A stretch of DNA of 64,000 bases from Theocolax elegans (lineage: Eukaryota > Arthropoda > Insecta > Hymenoptera > Cerocephalidae): NCBI GenBank assembly GCA_026168455.1, contig CM047426.1:27525058-27589057 (forward strand), written 5' to 3'. The first letter of the stretch is position 1. The number at the start of each line of letters is the position of its first letter. Under the pieces are notes generated by a model. That model had not been told where the DNA came from and ran no database searches. It saw nothing but the letters and a program-made list of their open reading frames with translations. This document shows, piece by piece, positions 13,889-24,667 of the stretch. A program made the position numbers and the translations under genes.

Positions 13889-15191
13889 GTAATTAATATT
13901 CTTATTTCTAAAATAATATAATATCAGTTTTTTTCTTTTCCTTTATTAATTTCACTACTGTACAGCAGTATGTGAACAATATTCGATGGGCTAGTTTTCT
14001 TTTTGATTGTCATAACTTTAATATACTTTTTTAGAATAATAGAGATAAGAAAACCGCTCTTAAATTTATTGAAACAATTCCTGTTTATATTATTTTTACA
14101 TACTTAACGTAATACAGACTGATGCAAATGTCAAATAAGGAAGTAATGTAGCTATCGTATTTAAATGAAGTATATTTTTAATGATTTTAAGTAAATCTGT
14201 TATGTTACTGGAAGATACAATATGTTTACATCTTACAGTTGTTTTAAATAAACAAAAATGCAAAAAATATATTTTTGATAAAATCATCTGCTTTGAAAAA
14301 AATGTTTAGAAAGAAATAATTATATTCAAGAAATTTTTACTTATTTCTCAGTCTACATAACACATAGTAATAGTATAAACTAATATTTATTTATTTATTT
14401 AGTTATTTACCACAATACAATATGTAGTTAAAATCTAAATATGAATAATTTGTGGAAATATACATCTAGTATCTGTACACAGCTCTGGTTTTCAAAAAAA
14501 ACATACTTTTGTACATTAAGTACGCTTTAAATGTTTAAATTAACTAAATAACCAAACATTGATTTATATAATTGTCTTTGTAATTTATTTATTTCATTCT
14601 ATAGATCTGCAAGATATGTTTAAATTGTTCGATATGTAAAGTTTTGTACAATATAATAACATCTGTTGATTAATAATACAATAATAGCATGTATTTAAAA
14701 TTAATTTAATGAAATATAGATTACAAAAAATGTTAAAAATCTATTAACAATATTCATGTTATCATTTATGTATGAACAATTTACAAAATCTGTTCAAATT
14801 AGATTTATTTAAAATATTTACATGAAAAATTACTAATTTTTTGTACCAAGTAAATTATACATTTTTATTTTCATTATTTTCCTGATCAAGTTTAATGATA
14901 TAATATTTACTAATTTTTGATATGTATATATATATTTCTTTAAACTTGATAATAACTTAGTTATAAAATAATTCATAATTAAACAAAAATTGCACACACT
15001 TTAAGTGTGAAATATATCTAAATATATATTTACTTTAATTATCAGGGAACTTTAAAAATAAATTTAATTTATATGAAGTATATAAATTCATATAAAGTAT
15101 TTTTATTCATTGTTTGTTATTGTTATAAAAGTTAATTAGTTTACAATGTATTTGCAGGTTAAAGGGCGGAGAATGGCTCGCGACAAGGTAA
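13749..15191 (+). promoter_or_regulatory. Spliced upstream ORF in the Hairless leader (57 codons)
   Basis: An ATG at 13749, with an in-frame stop upstream, opens a frame that runs to the exon end at 13888, continues after splicing at 15158 and stops with TAA at 15189-15191. That is only 4 nt before the Hairless ATG at 15196. The peptide begins MPEVIVTTYLGCYSS and ends WLATR. A second upstream ATG at 15173 opens another frame that overlaps the Hairless start and stops at 15241. Such an arrangement would be expected to lower translation or make it depend on re-initiation; whether the peptide is functional is unknown. Confidence 0.5.
13889..15157 (+). other. Hairless leader intron
   Basis: A 1,269-bp AT-rich intron with acceptor TGTATTTGCAG. 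No coding or structured element is recognised. Confidence 0.55.
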
Positions 15192-15195
15192 CAGC

Positions 15196-18100
15196 ATGCG
15201 CGAGAAGTCCTCGGAATGTCATACCCACGCGAGTCACGTGAGGGCTATGACAGAGATGTGCTCCCGCGAGCCGCCACCGGCTGTGCTTCAACATCACCCG
15301 GCCCTCACCAAAGCAAATGGTAAAAGTCCATCCAGTCCTCAGCATCATGCACTGCAACAGCAACAGCAACAATTACTACAGCAGCAACAGCAGCACTCGT
15401 CATTACCACGTCCTGAGAGCCGTATACTCAATCACGAAGAAGAGAGTACCGGTAGTAATAGTGGCAATAATCTACCTACACCAGGAGGCAGACTAAAATT
15501 TTTCAAAGATGGAAAATTTATTTTGGAATTATCACACCGCAGAGATGGTGAAAGGACCACCTGGTTTCCTGTGCCGAAGAAAACATTTTGGCCACCTGCT
15601 AGTGTTACTCCTAGCAGGCAGGAAAGCTCCGCTTCGCTTAGTGGTTAGTTTATTGATTGAAATTTATTATTGTATATTTATTAATATATTTTTATTAAAT
15701 ATTATTTACTAAAATAATAATTAATATACAAGACTATTGTAAATAACAACTTACCTAGTAATACTGATTACAATAAACAATTTATAATCCTTACCAAACA
15801 AATATTGAAATAAATAGTAAGATAATTGTTTATGTACTTATAGTTTCCGATGATAATTCTTCAATCCAATCGAGTCCGTGGCAACGTGACCACTGTTGGA
15901 AGCAGAGTAATCCAAGGCGTAATATTTCGACTGAATTTAATTTTTACTATCGGCGTAATCCTAATACGCGGTTGAGCGTCCATCCTAGACTGATAGCTCG
16001 CAAGAGACGGCAACCGCTGGATCCATGTTCCTCGATATCACAATTACACGAGTCAATGAACTATCAGAAGGCACAGCTTCAGTCGCCGCAACCTCTGCCG
16101 ATAGTGCGTAAACTTAATGGTAGCGGACTGCCTCCTAACAAGAGTCTCAGTATCATTATCGATAAACTCGCGCGACTTTTGGATCCAAATGTCGTGTCCC
16201 CACGTAAACGTATACTGCGTGACCTTGAGAGAGTCACTTTGGAAGACCAAGCTTCCAAAAGAAGAGCCACGCCACCGCAAACTATGACTACCACAGTGGT
16301 AATTTTACTATAAATGTGATACAAATAGAAAAAATTAATTTTTTAAATCATACATTATAAGTAGATTTATTAGTTATTTGTATCTTTTTATTAATTTATA
16401 ATTCATTAAATTTTTATTATAAAAAAGTAATTTTCAATTTTACGAAAGCAGAGAAACAAATTTTGTTCTTAAAAATTAAAAAATCAAGAATTTAAAAATA
16501 CAAGAGTGCATTGAGTTTTCTAAAATTTCATATGTACATTCTTTACTGGAACTGATCTAGTGAATTGCATTGTATTTTACATTCTCTTTCTTGATCTATA
16601 ATTAGATTCACTTTCCATATTTATATTTTCTAGAACTAGATATGATAATTTTTTAAATATTAATGGATTAGTAATTTAAACATATTATTAAAATTATCTA
16701 TGATATCCACTTTATAATGTCTAATTCAACATACAAGAAACATTGGATATTTTTTTTCCTAAAGCAACTATAAGAAAATATACAAACTTTATAAACCACC
16801 TTATAAATTGTTTAAATAATCTTACTAAGGATTTATCTAAACGACCATTAAAGATAAAAACTAAGGTTTTATAAGGGGGTGGCATACATGATACTTACCT
16901 AACGATATATAGTATTTAATGCAAAACCAAAATACAGTAGCACTAGATTGTTCAACAATTTATTATTGTACAAAGTTCCAAATGTATATATATTTCGTCT
17001 ACACCTTTAACAATTTGCATCAAAATGTGTGTTTTTCCGTGCAACTCTTTTAAAGGTGTCTTTTATTTATAGCCTTGAAACTTCGAACAATCAGTCTTCT
17101 GTATTTGATTTAGGCATTACAGTATGTAAACCCCAAAAATTAGAGAAATGATTTATTTTTTATTAAATTTGGAATTAAATTTAACGACAAAAACGTTGTG
17201 TAACGATCCTTCCTTTGAAGATATTCTGTGAAATTTTTCAAACGTTTTTTATTGATAAGTCAACAAGATTCTTTGGGCAGCCGTGAATTATTGTTCTACA
17301 GCTATATATTACCGATCAAAAATAGTTATTTACGAAGAATTAATTTCTAATTAATTATTTCGTAAAAAACTCTGTCACGGTATTCTATTTATATTAAACA
17401 GTATTATATCTCTGCAATTTGGGTATCACATCAACATATATATATATATATCGAAAACGAAAATTGACTAAGCTTCTAAACATACCTGATTATTATATTA
17501 TTATTATTATTATTATATATATATATAGGTAAATAAATGTAATAATTAAACATTTTTGCTGGTAATAATCAGGTATGTTTAAAAGCTTAGTCAATTTTCG
17601 TTTTCGATAATACACACTGATAATAGAATTGCCCTAATTACACTAATTATTTATTAAAATTAAAAAATGTATGTAAAGGCAAACGAAACTCCTGCTACGG
17701 CATCAAAGCAGCTTTCCTCGTACAGCATAACAAGCATCCTAGGGGAAGACAAACCGAGTGTGGAAAATGAACCAGGGTTCCTACGTAATCTGCTCAAACC
17801 TCAGGAACGTCAGCAGCACTCGCAACATCAACAACAGCATTCTCCACAACCAATTTACCCGCGATCGAGTCGTTTGGATCCAACTTTAGCCGCAGCTTAT
17901 TTAAATCCAAATGCTGCACCATCGGTACATCAACCATTATACGGTCTCCCAATGCTACCACCCGCGTCTTATAGAGCACCGCCGTTTTGTTGGGTACATT
18001 ACTCTCAACCGGTACACTATCCACCGCCAATGTCACTTTATGCGGCACCGCCTCAGCCGCCTCATCATACGCCGTCGCATTCGCCTCCCGCTCATCGCTA

Positions 18101-18579
18101 TAAGGACTACAGGGAACAGTCTCTTACGCCTTCTTCGGGTGCGCTTTTTTTCTCTTATACTTTTCAATACTAATACACTATACATGCACATTAATTTTTT
18201 TTTTTTGCTTATTTAAGAGAACGCCGAATCATCATGCTTACCGACATTTACGGATTCAAACTTTAATAAGAGAATTTTTTATTTTTTTAAATTTTATGAG
18301 GTGTTCCCGCTAGCTTTTATCAAAACCTAGGGAGAATAACGCATATATTGTCAAAAAAGTGATTATTGGTTTTGTAAAGTTTGAACCTGTAAACGTCAGT
18401 AAGCATGTCGGTACGGCATCGTTTTAATGATTTATCTCTTTTTATGAAACAATTTTAGTTTATTTACCATTATAATTAAAATCTTGAATATTTATCATGT
18501 TTAATATTTGATAATTCACATTCAATTATTTTTTATGGTTTTAGATATGCCTCTGAATTTGTCCAAGCACGCAGGTTGA
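15196..18579 (+). CDS. H: Hairless, Su(H)-binding Notch co-repressor
   Basis: Coding exons 15196-15643, 15844-16298, 17679-18138 and 18545-18579 (phases match) give 465 residues, far shorter than the Drosophila protein of over 1,000 and like the compact form known from honeybee. Hairless binds Su(H)/CSL in the nucleus and recruits Groucho and CtBP to silence Notch targets. Visible parts: poly-Q at about 55-66; the Su(H)-binding block GGRLKFFKDGKFILEL through TWFPVPKKTFWPP at about 97-134; the conserved SVSDDNSSIQSSPWQRDHCW block just after residue 149; a Groucho-type motif YSITSILG at about 316-323; a His/Pro-rich stretch; and the C-terminal CtBP motif PLNLSKHAG. The start is the first Met after an in-frame stop at 15159-15161. 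The acceptor at 17678 has a poor pyrimidine tract and is the least certain border. Confidence 0.93.
16299..17678 (+). other. Hairless intron between coding exons 2 and 3
   Basis: A 1,380-bp AT-rich intron. Its 3' end holds the 47-bp inverted repeat described separately, ending 70 bp before the acceptor. Nothing else is recognised. Confidence 0.5.
17449..17609. repeat. MITE-like inverted repeat, 47-bp arms
   Basis: Bases 17449-17495 and 17563-17609 are reverse complements with one mismatch (C/T in the AAGCTTCTAAAC word). The 67-bp spacer is (TTA)n and (TA)n rich. The arms start TATCGAAAACGAAAATTGAC. Short TA-rich flanks hide any target duplication. It lies inside a Hairless intron near the acceptor. 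Confidence 0.8.
18221..18420. repeat. Degenerate MITE-like inverted repeat in the last Hairless intron
   Basis: Bases at about 18221-18265 match the reverse complement of about 18375-18420 at roughly 80 percent. The best core is CATGCTTACCGACATTTACG against CATGCTTACTGACGTTTACA, and both arms then end in TTCAAACTTTA. The spacer is about 110 bp. It fills half of the 406-bp intron between the last two coding exons. Confidence 0.6.
18545..18579 (+). CDS. H: Hairless terminal 35-nt exon encoding the CtBP-binding motif
   Basis: The exon starts after TTTTAG at 18544, completes a GAT codon with the last G of the previous exon, and encodes MPLNLSKHAG then TGA. PLNLSKH is the CtBP-recruiting motif at the end of Drosophila Hairless, which fixes both frame and identity. 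If the preceding intron is retained, the frame instead continues from 18138 to a stop at 18171-18173, giving a tail without the motif. Confidence 0.9.
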
Positions 18580-21500
18580 ATCTCAGGATCACAAAAGTTG
18601 GTGCCTTATCGTTGGACAAATTTTGAATAAAAAACCTTATAATAGTCCATATGCGCAAACACTGCCCGTGCAACGACAATGCGATATATATACATATATA
18701 TATATATCTTTTTTATCCTTAATGCAAAATAGGAAGTATGTATGTAACACATTAAAACATGGAGTAAAGGCGCTATAATATTATTTAAGAGAGAGAGAGG
18801 AGATTCTGATACTGCTAATTAATGAACGATTCTGCTTAGAGAGTTATATTTTTAATACAGTTATTTACCGAAAATTAAGTAAATTAACATAATTTCCGGG
18901 TGCAAGTTAAACACAATGTATATACTGATACAACTATATTTTATAAGCATTTAAAATATTTAAAAACTGATTAATGTTATTACATTTTTTTAAAATATCA
19001 AAAAATATGTGTTTTTAAACACAGTTAAGAAAAATTTGTTTGTAAATGTGAAATACTGACACTATTCAATACAGAAAAACTTATTATTCTTTATTAGCTT
19101 TACACCCTTGAATTTCAGTATTTTTTACTTTTTTATATAAATATTTTTCAGTATTTATTATTATTACTTAATAAAAAGAGATTGCAATTGATTATTGCAT
19201 ATTATTCAATTATTAGGTTGGTCATAAGATATCTTGTACCTTACATCTGGTTATCAACATTTATTACTCATAATTTATTATAATGAAAAAATTATGCATG
19301 AATTATTATGAAAAAAATTGAATTTGTTAATATTTTAAAAAATGTGTAAATATTTTTTATGGTAATTGTCATATATATAATAGAGTGATGTAGAATAAAG
19401 TAAAGTTATTTTACTTATCTTGATCTGGTGATTAAAATACAAACTGTTACGTTTTTGTTTGTAATTGTGGTTTTATTTCATAGACTTTTGAATTGAGTAT
19501 GCTGTAGCTTTTATAAATCCTGTGCTGAAAAAATTACTCGTGTAATTTAAATTACGAAATTTAAAAATGATTGTAAATTTTAATCAAATTATAATATTTT
19601 TCAACTTCTAACTTTCGAACCGCCGTAGCATTTAATTTTTTAAATATTATCAGTATATTTATTTTAAAAATCAAATGATAATTTTTACCAAACACGAAAA
19701 TATGAATTGAAAAATGTAAAATTATCATAAATACTAATAGTATCTTACATGCTAATTTAATTTTCTGAACAATTCGAATTATGATTTTATGAAATCTTCG
19801 TCTAAGCAGACGTATTAAAGCATGTGTTAGAACGAAATCTCCTGTCTCGCATAGCCTGACTGCGGTTTAAGTATGAAAAACTTGTACATATAAAGAAATT
19901 AATTTTCACGACTTTCCTCGTCATTGACGTTGTCAAATCGTATACCTTATATATCAAAAAGATATAACTTGGAAACCACGAAACTCAATCGACAACGACA
20001 TGTCGTAGCCAGTAGTATTACAGAAGTATTACACAGCGCATTGGAAAGTCTAATTGCAATATCGTGTATATTATATTTTGGCGCAAAACTCGTAGCTCGT
20101 CATTAGAGATGGGCTCTTCAAAGAGTCAACTTTCCTTCCATTCCTTCCATTCCTTTAATATAATAATTCTTTTTTCTTTAGTTCTTTTTCTCTCCTCACT
20201 GCTTCCATATGTTTATTCTTCCTTTTTCAATCAGCGAAAATCTCTTCCTATTTTTTAATCACTCTCGTACCCACTCCTTGTTGCTCAATTCTAAATAGCT
20301 CGCATTCAAGGGTGTACCGGTAGCGAGAGAGTGACGACTTGCGCCATTTTAAGGTTTTAATTATTCATTTTATTTTGTTATCAATTCTTATTAACGTTAT
20401 ACCGTCATTATGGTCACTATTAAATAGCAAGGAAATACAACTATCCTCTATTTGTAGGTCAGATACAAACACACACACACATACACATCCATACACAAAT
20501 GTCACATGTTTACACAAAATCATGTACAGAGGAAAAAGATATTAATGACGTCTAAAGATGTCTCCTATTATAAATGATAGTACGCATCGTTTTTCCTTTT
20601 TTGTTTATTTTTTTGTTTTCTATTTTGCGGGGTACATTAAATGTTCAAACTAAATTGAAATAGACCATCAGCTCTCTTTGTAACACTTCTTCCCTCAAAC
20701 ATACTTTTTCTAGAGTTGACTGGACCCGTTTAGAAAATATTATGAAAACCAATGTTTACATGTATTTTATTTATATTATATAGCGTAAAAAGCTAATGAA
20801 ATATGGACTGGAAGCGTGGAGCGTGCCTTAGTTTTCTAAAAAGTATATTAACGATTAAAGAAAAGAGAAATAAGGAGAGAGAGAGAGAGAGTGATTGGAA
20901 GAAAAAATGAGAGAAAGAGAATGAAATTGAAGTGTGAATAATTGGCGATGATGCACTAGCAATCGCAAGTATTTTATTAATGGAATTATTCCAATATTGT
21001 ATAAAGGTAAAATCCAACGTTATAATATTATGTAAATAAGTTTGATATTTGTTTGTAACTAAAAAAATTGATTATACTTGCAAATAATTGATTTGGTATT
21101 TTAAGTTATAACATCTTTCAGTAATGTTTCAAGAAACATTGTACGAACATTAATATTTTTTTTTTTGTAATTGACCGATGGTTATTATATCATTAATTTA
21201 TTCTAGCTGTATTTGAGTAGATTTTTGAAATACTTAACAGTGCTAGTGCTCGAATTAAGGAAAAAATTGTATGTATAATTTATGTATGTAAATCTATTCG
21301 AAACTCACTCACATAAACAAAAATTGTCTGATATACATTAATTTGTCAATAATAAGTGAGTGTAAATGTTTGAAAGGAAGAATAAAAGAGACGAGTGTGA
21401 ATGAGATAGATTAAGGAAGACTGAACGAGAGAAAAAATTAGTAGAGAATCTGTTATATTGTGTATATGGTGAATTGCGCAAGAAGTGCGCATTATACGTT

Positions 21501-22100
21501 CTTCTTTACTCTATTTATTCTGTATAAAAGGAAAAATAAATTTTTTTTCGATTTATAAAAATATACATTAGTTGACAATTTTTCTTATGTTATAGTGAAT
21601 GGCAAAGTTTGCTCAAGTGTCTCTCTCCATCGATCGCCAAGCGACTCTCTCATTTATCTACACTCTTTAATTGTATTTACTTTCATCTATACTAGACGAC
21701 TGTTCAGATTAAGTTAAATATGAAGAAACAATGATAGAAAAAGAGGAAAGTTGGAAAGCGATGCGAATGCGAAAAATTGTATAGAAAGACTAATTTCATA
21801 AATATAAATATTTCGTATAATACTATATCTATTTTCTTTTTTTACTATCTCCTTTAAAATTATATAATAATTTTTAATATATAAAAAATTTTTAAATAAA
21901 ATAATTTTGTTCCTTTATTATGTTTATTTTATATTATTTTATGTAAGTATAAAAAAAAAAATTTACAAATATAAATTAGATACATTAATTATATGAAACA
22001 AAATACTTACATAAGTATATAATTATACAAAATATAATAATTATTTACAAGAATAGAATAATTTGGTGTTATACGATACGAATAAAATTAAAATAAACGA
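18580..22100. other. Hairless 3' UTR and intergenic DNA without recognisable genes
   Basis: An AATAAA at 18626-18631 lies 47 nt past the Hairless stop. The rest is AT-rich with a short GA run near 18788-18800 and 20874-20890, (AC)n near 20469-20480 and a small hairpin TGCGCA/TGCGC near 21473-21490. The small open frames here have no domain or composition that supports a gene. A long 3' UTR or a non-coding RNA cannot be excluded. Confidence 0.45.
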
Positions 22101-23816
22101 TTAGAAAAACGTATTCGAAATTGGCGGGAGTATAAAACTCACGACGACGGCGTCCCCCGCACTCAGGCGCAGATGTCAGCAGCTGAGTATCCCGATTCGA
22201 GGCTTCGAGCAAATAAATGCAAATGATTGGTCTCCCTCTCTTTGCCATCGAGGACATACATATACCGTAGGGACTCGGGAGTCGGGACTCGCCGACTCGG
22301 TACAAGTCGACTAATATGTGTCTGTGTATGTACGAATACGTATATAGAGGAGAGCTCGGTCATCTCTCTCGCACCTTGTAACCCGGCAGCGGTGGCGCGA
22401 GTACGAGGGCCCCCGGCCCCGTAATTCTCATAAATTAGCGACAAGGACGCCCGCGTTTTCGAAATCCTCCTGTAGAGGTCGTCCTATCGGTAGATCCCGA
22501 TTCCACCAGTAGTACGGGACGGGGTATCGTCCTCTCTTTCTCTTGCTCTCTCTCTCAGTCCTTCTCTGTCGCACCCCCGGGATCTTGGGCTTTGCGGCGG
22601 CGATTGGCGACTTCAGGCCGTCCGGGCGGGCATTTCGCACGGGCACACACAGTTGCGTGATGTGCGCGTGTACGTGCAGACATTGAGACGGAGACGAGAC
22701 GGTAGTCGTGTCGAACTCGAACTGTCGGTACACTCGAGAGTCGAGAGTGCAGTCGAGGGTCGAGGGCGGCTTGCGCGGCTGGAAAGAGGAAAGAGAAGCG
22801 AAAGGAAAGTCGGGGAACCGAACCGGCATCCACTTAAAGGGAGGTGCGACGTGCGAGTGCAAGCGAGTAAAAGCGAAGGTACCGCGCGACATGACCGGCT
22901 GGCTAGTAGTACGGTGCGCGCGCGTTCACGGGTGACGCGAAACCGACACCTTGCTCCTCTCCCCCTCGAGGCACACGTGCGCGTCCTTTCTCGTACGCTC
23001 GATTTTACGTACGACGAGAGGCGAGAGTAGCTCGTCGCGCCGTGCTCGGTACGCACACGCGCTCGCCAGAGGGGTGGGAGGGAGACTCCGTGTCCATCCA
23101 TCTTTCTAACGGGCATCTCGGCTGGCTGGCTCGCTCGCCGCCACCGCCGCCACCGCTGTCTCTGCCGTCAGGACGCGTCTCCTCGAGGAAGGAAGGACGC
23201 GGAAGTGTTTCCTCTCTGTGGTGCGACTCGACTCCCGAGTAGTTGTTCGTCGCGGCTTCGTAGTTGCAATTCCGTGCGTGCACCGCTCTCTCGTTCTCGC
23301 TCTCTTTCTCTCTCTCTCTCTGTCTCTCTTTTTCTCTCTCTCTCCCTCTGTGTCTTTCTCATTCCCGCTCGTGGCGGCGCGCCGATAAACCCGAACGAGT
23401 GCGCGTGTGTGCGTGTACGTGGCCCGAAGAGAGGACTCTTCTCACTTGCCGCCGCGGGGGCAACATATAATGAAAATGGCGGTGTTGCTGCGCGCCGAGC
23501 GGACCGACTCGAGACCATCAGCCGATGACGCCGCTCCCGATGCCGCTGAGTGAACCGACCTTTACCGAGCATTGACCACCACAACGACTGATACTACAGG
23601 GTACGGATATCGCAACTGCCCACTAGTGACTGGTCGCCAACTATACGGAACTTGGAGGCCGGTCGCGACAAGGGGGAGGCGAGTGTGAGGATGCCCCTTG
23701 GTGCCGTGGCGGGACGACCGACGGCGCCGGGGACACGTGTCTGTGCCGCTCCTCTTGCTCCCGAGAAGACCATTAACTTACACCGTTTCGCTCCTACCAG
23801 AGTGGATCACTGCCAG
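22100..23816 (+). promoter_or_regulatory. GC-rich promoter and first untranslated exon of MTA
   Basis: A CpG-rich island with (CT)n-type tracts at about 23283-23345 ends in a clear donor, TGCCAG then GTAACG, after 23816. It precedes the MTA start exon by one 576-bp intron (acceptor TTTGTTTATAG at 24392). The transcription start cannot be set. Overlapping open frames on both strands at 22428-23584 follow from low stop-codon density in GC-rich sequence; one plus-strand frame (23652 on) stops shortly after the splice and is at most an upstream ORF. Confidence 0.55.
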
Positions 23817-24029
23817 GTAACGTTATACACATCCCTATGTAGGCTACCTTACTTTTATTATTACAACTTAATTCATCTTTCTCTTACTTCTATGACAATG
23901 ACCACAGTAGCTTAATATGTGTATTTATATTTGAAATCATTCAATGCTTTCTAATACTATCACAAACACATACTATTTTGCATGTTTACTACCAAAGTTT
24001 TGGTTATGTTTCCTTTGTTGTCTCTCTTC

Positions 24030-24056
24030 AATATATATATATATATATATATATAT
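24030..24056. repeat. (AT)n microsatellite in the MTA leader intron
   Basis: 27 nt of uninterrupted AT alternation, in the 576-bp intron between the two MTA leader exons. Confidence 0.85.
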
Positions 24057-24397
24057 TCATATTTTTTCCTACTAATATACACTTGTACAATCTTTCTCAA
24101 AATTGGAATGGTTGCATTGTAATACTTCAAAGAATTTTTATAATTGCATACATATTTTTATTATAATACAAATTGATAAGTATGTATCAATTAATATTGT
24201 TTTTTATAAACAATGTACATTTATTGACAGTTACATTTTCTTTGATTCTTTTTCACAGGATTGTATTTTAATGCATTACCGTACAATTTACTGTAAAGTA
24301 TTTGTAGCGCTTTAAATAATCAATGTTGTTTTAACGTTTAGATTTTGAGATATTTATTTTTATTATAACATTAGTTTTATTTTTGTTTATAGAATCT

Positions 24398-24553
24398 ATG
24401 CCGCACATAGCTAATTTACTCAAATGGTGTAAGGAAGAATTTAGAAAACGAGGAGACATACATTTTCTAATCTTAGGAATCAATTTTGTACGCTCCATAA
24501 CCTATTCAAGACTGTTTATAATCAAAAGACAACGCAATGCCACAAAGTGCTAG
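24398..24553 (+). promoter_or_regulatory. Upstream ORF in the MTA 5' leader (51 residues)
   Basis: The second leader exon (24393-24782) opens with an ATG at 24398 that reads 51 codons (MPHIANLLKWCKEEF start) to TAG at 24551-24553, ending 114 nt before the MTA ATG. It is likely translated if the mRNA is scanned from the cap, and would then damp MTA translation. No family is recognised. Confidence 0.45.
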
Positions 24554-24667
24554 TAAGGAAGAGCAAGATAGTTGGTTATGTTGACGGAATCCTAACTTTT
24601 GACAAAAGGAATATAACAAGAGTGTACTGTGTACATGTAAAAGATCTGAAAAAGCGCATAATTCTTA

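Noticed and set aside
22069..23584. GC-rich frames of up to 167 codons on both strands
   Set aside because: Stop codons are rare in GC-rich DNA; the frames overlap each other and sit in the MTA leader. No family features.
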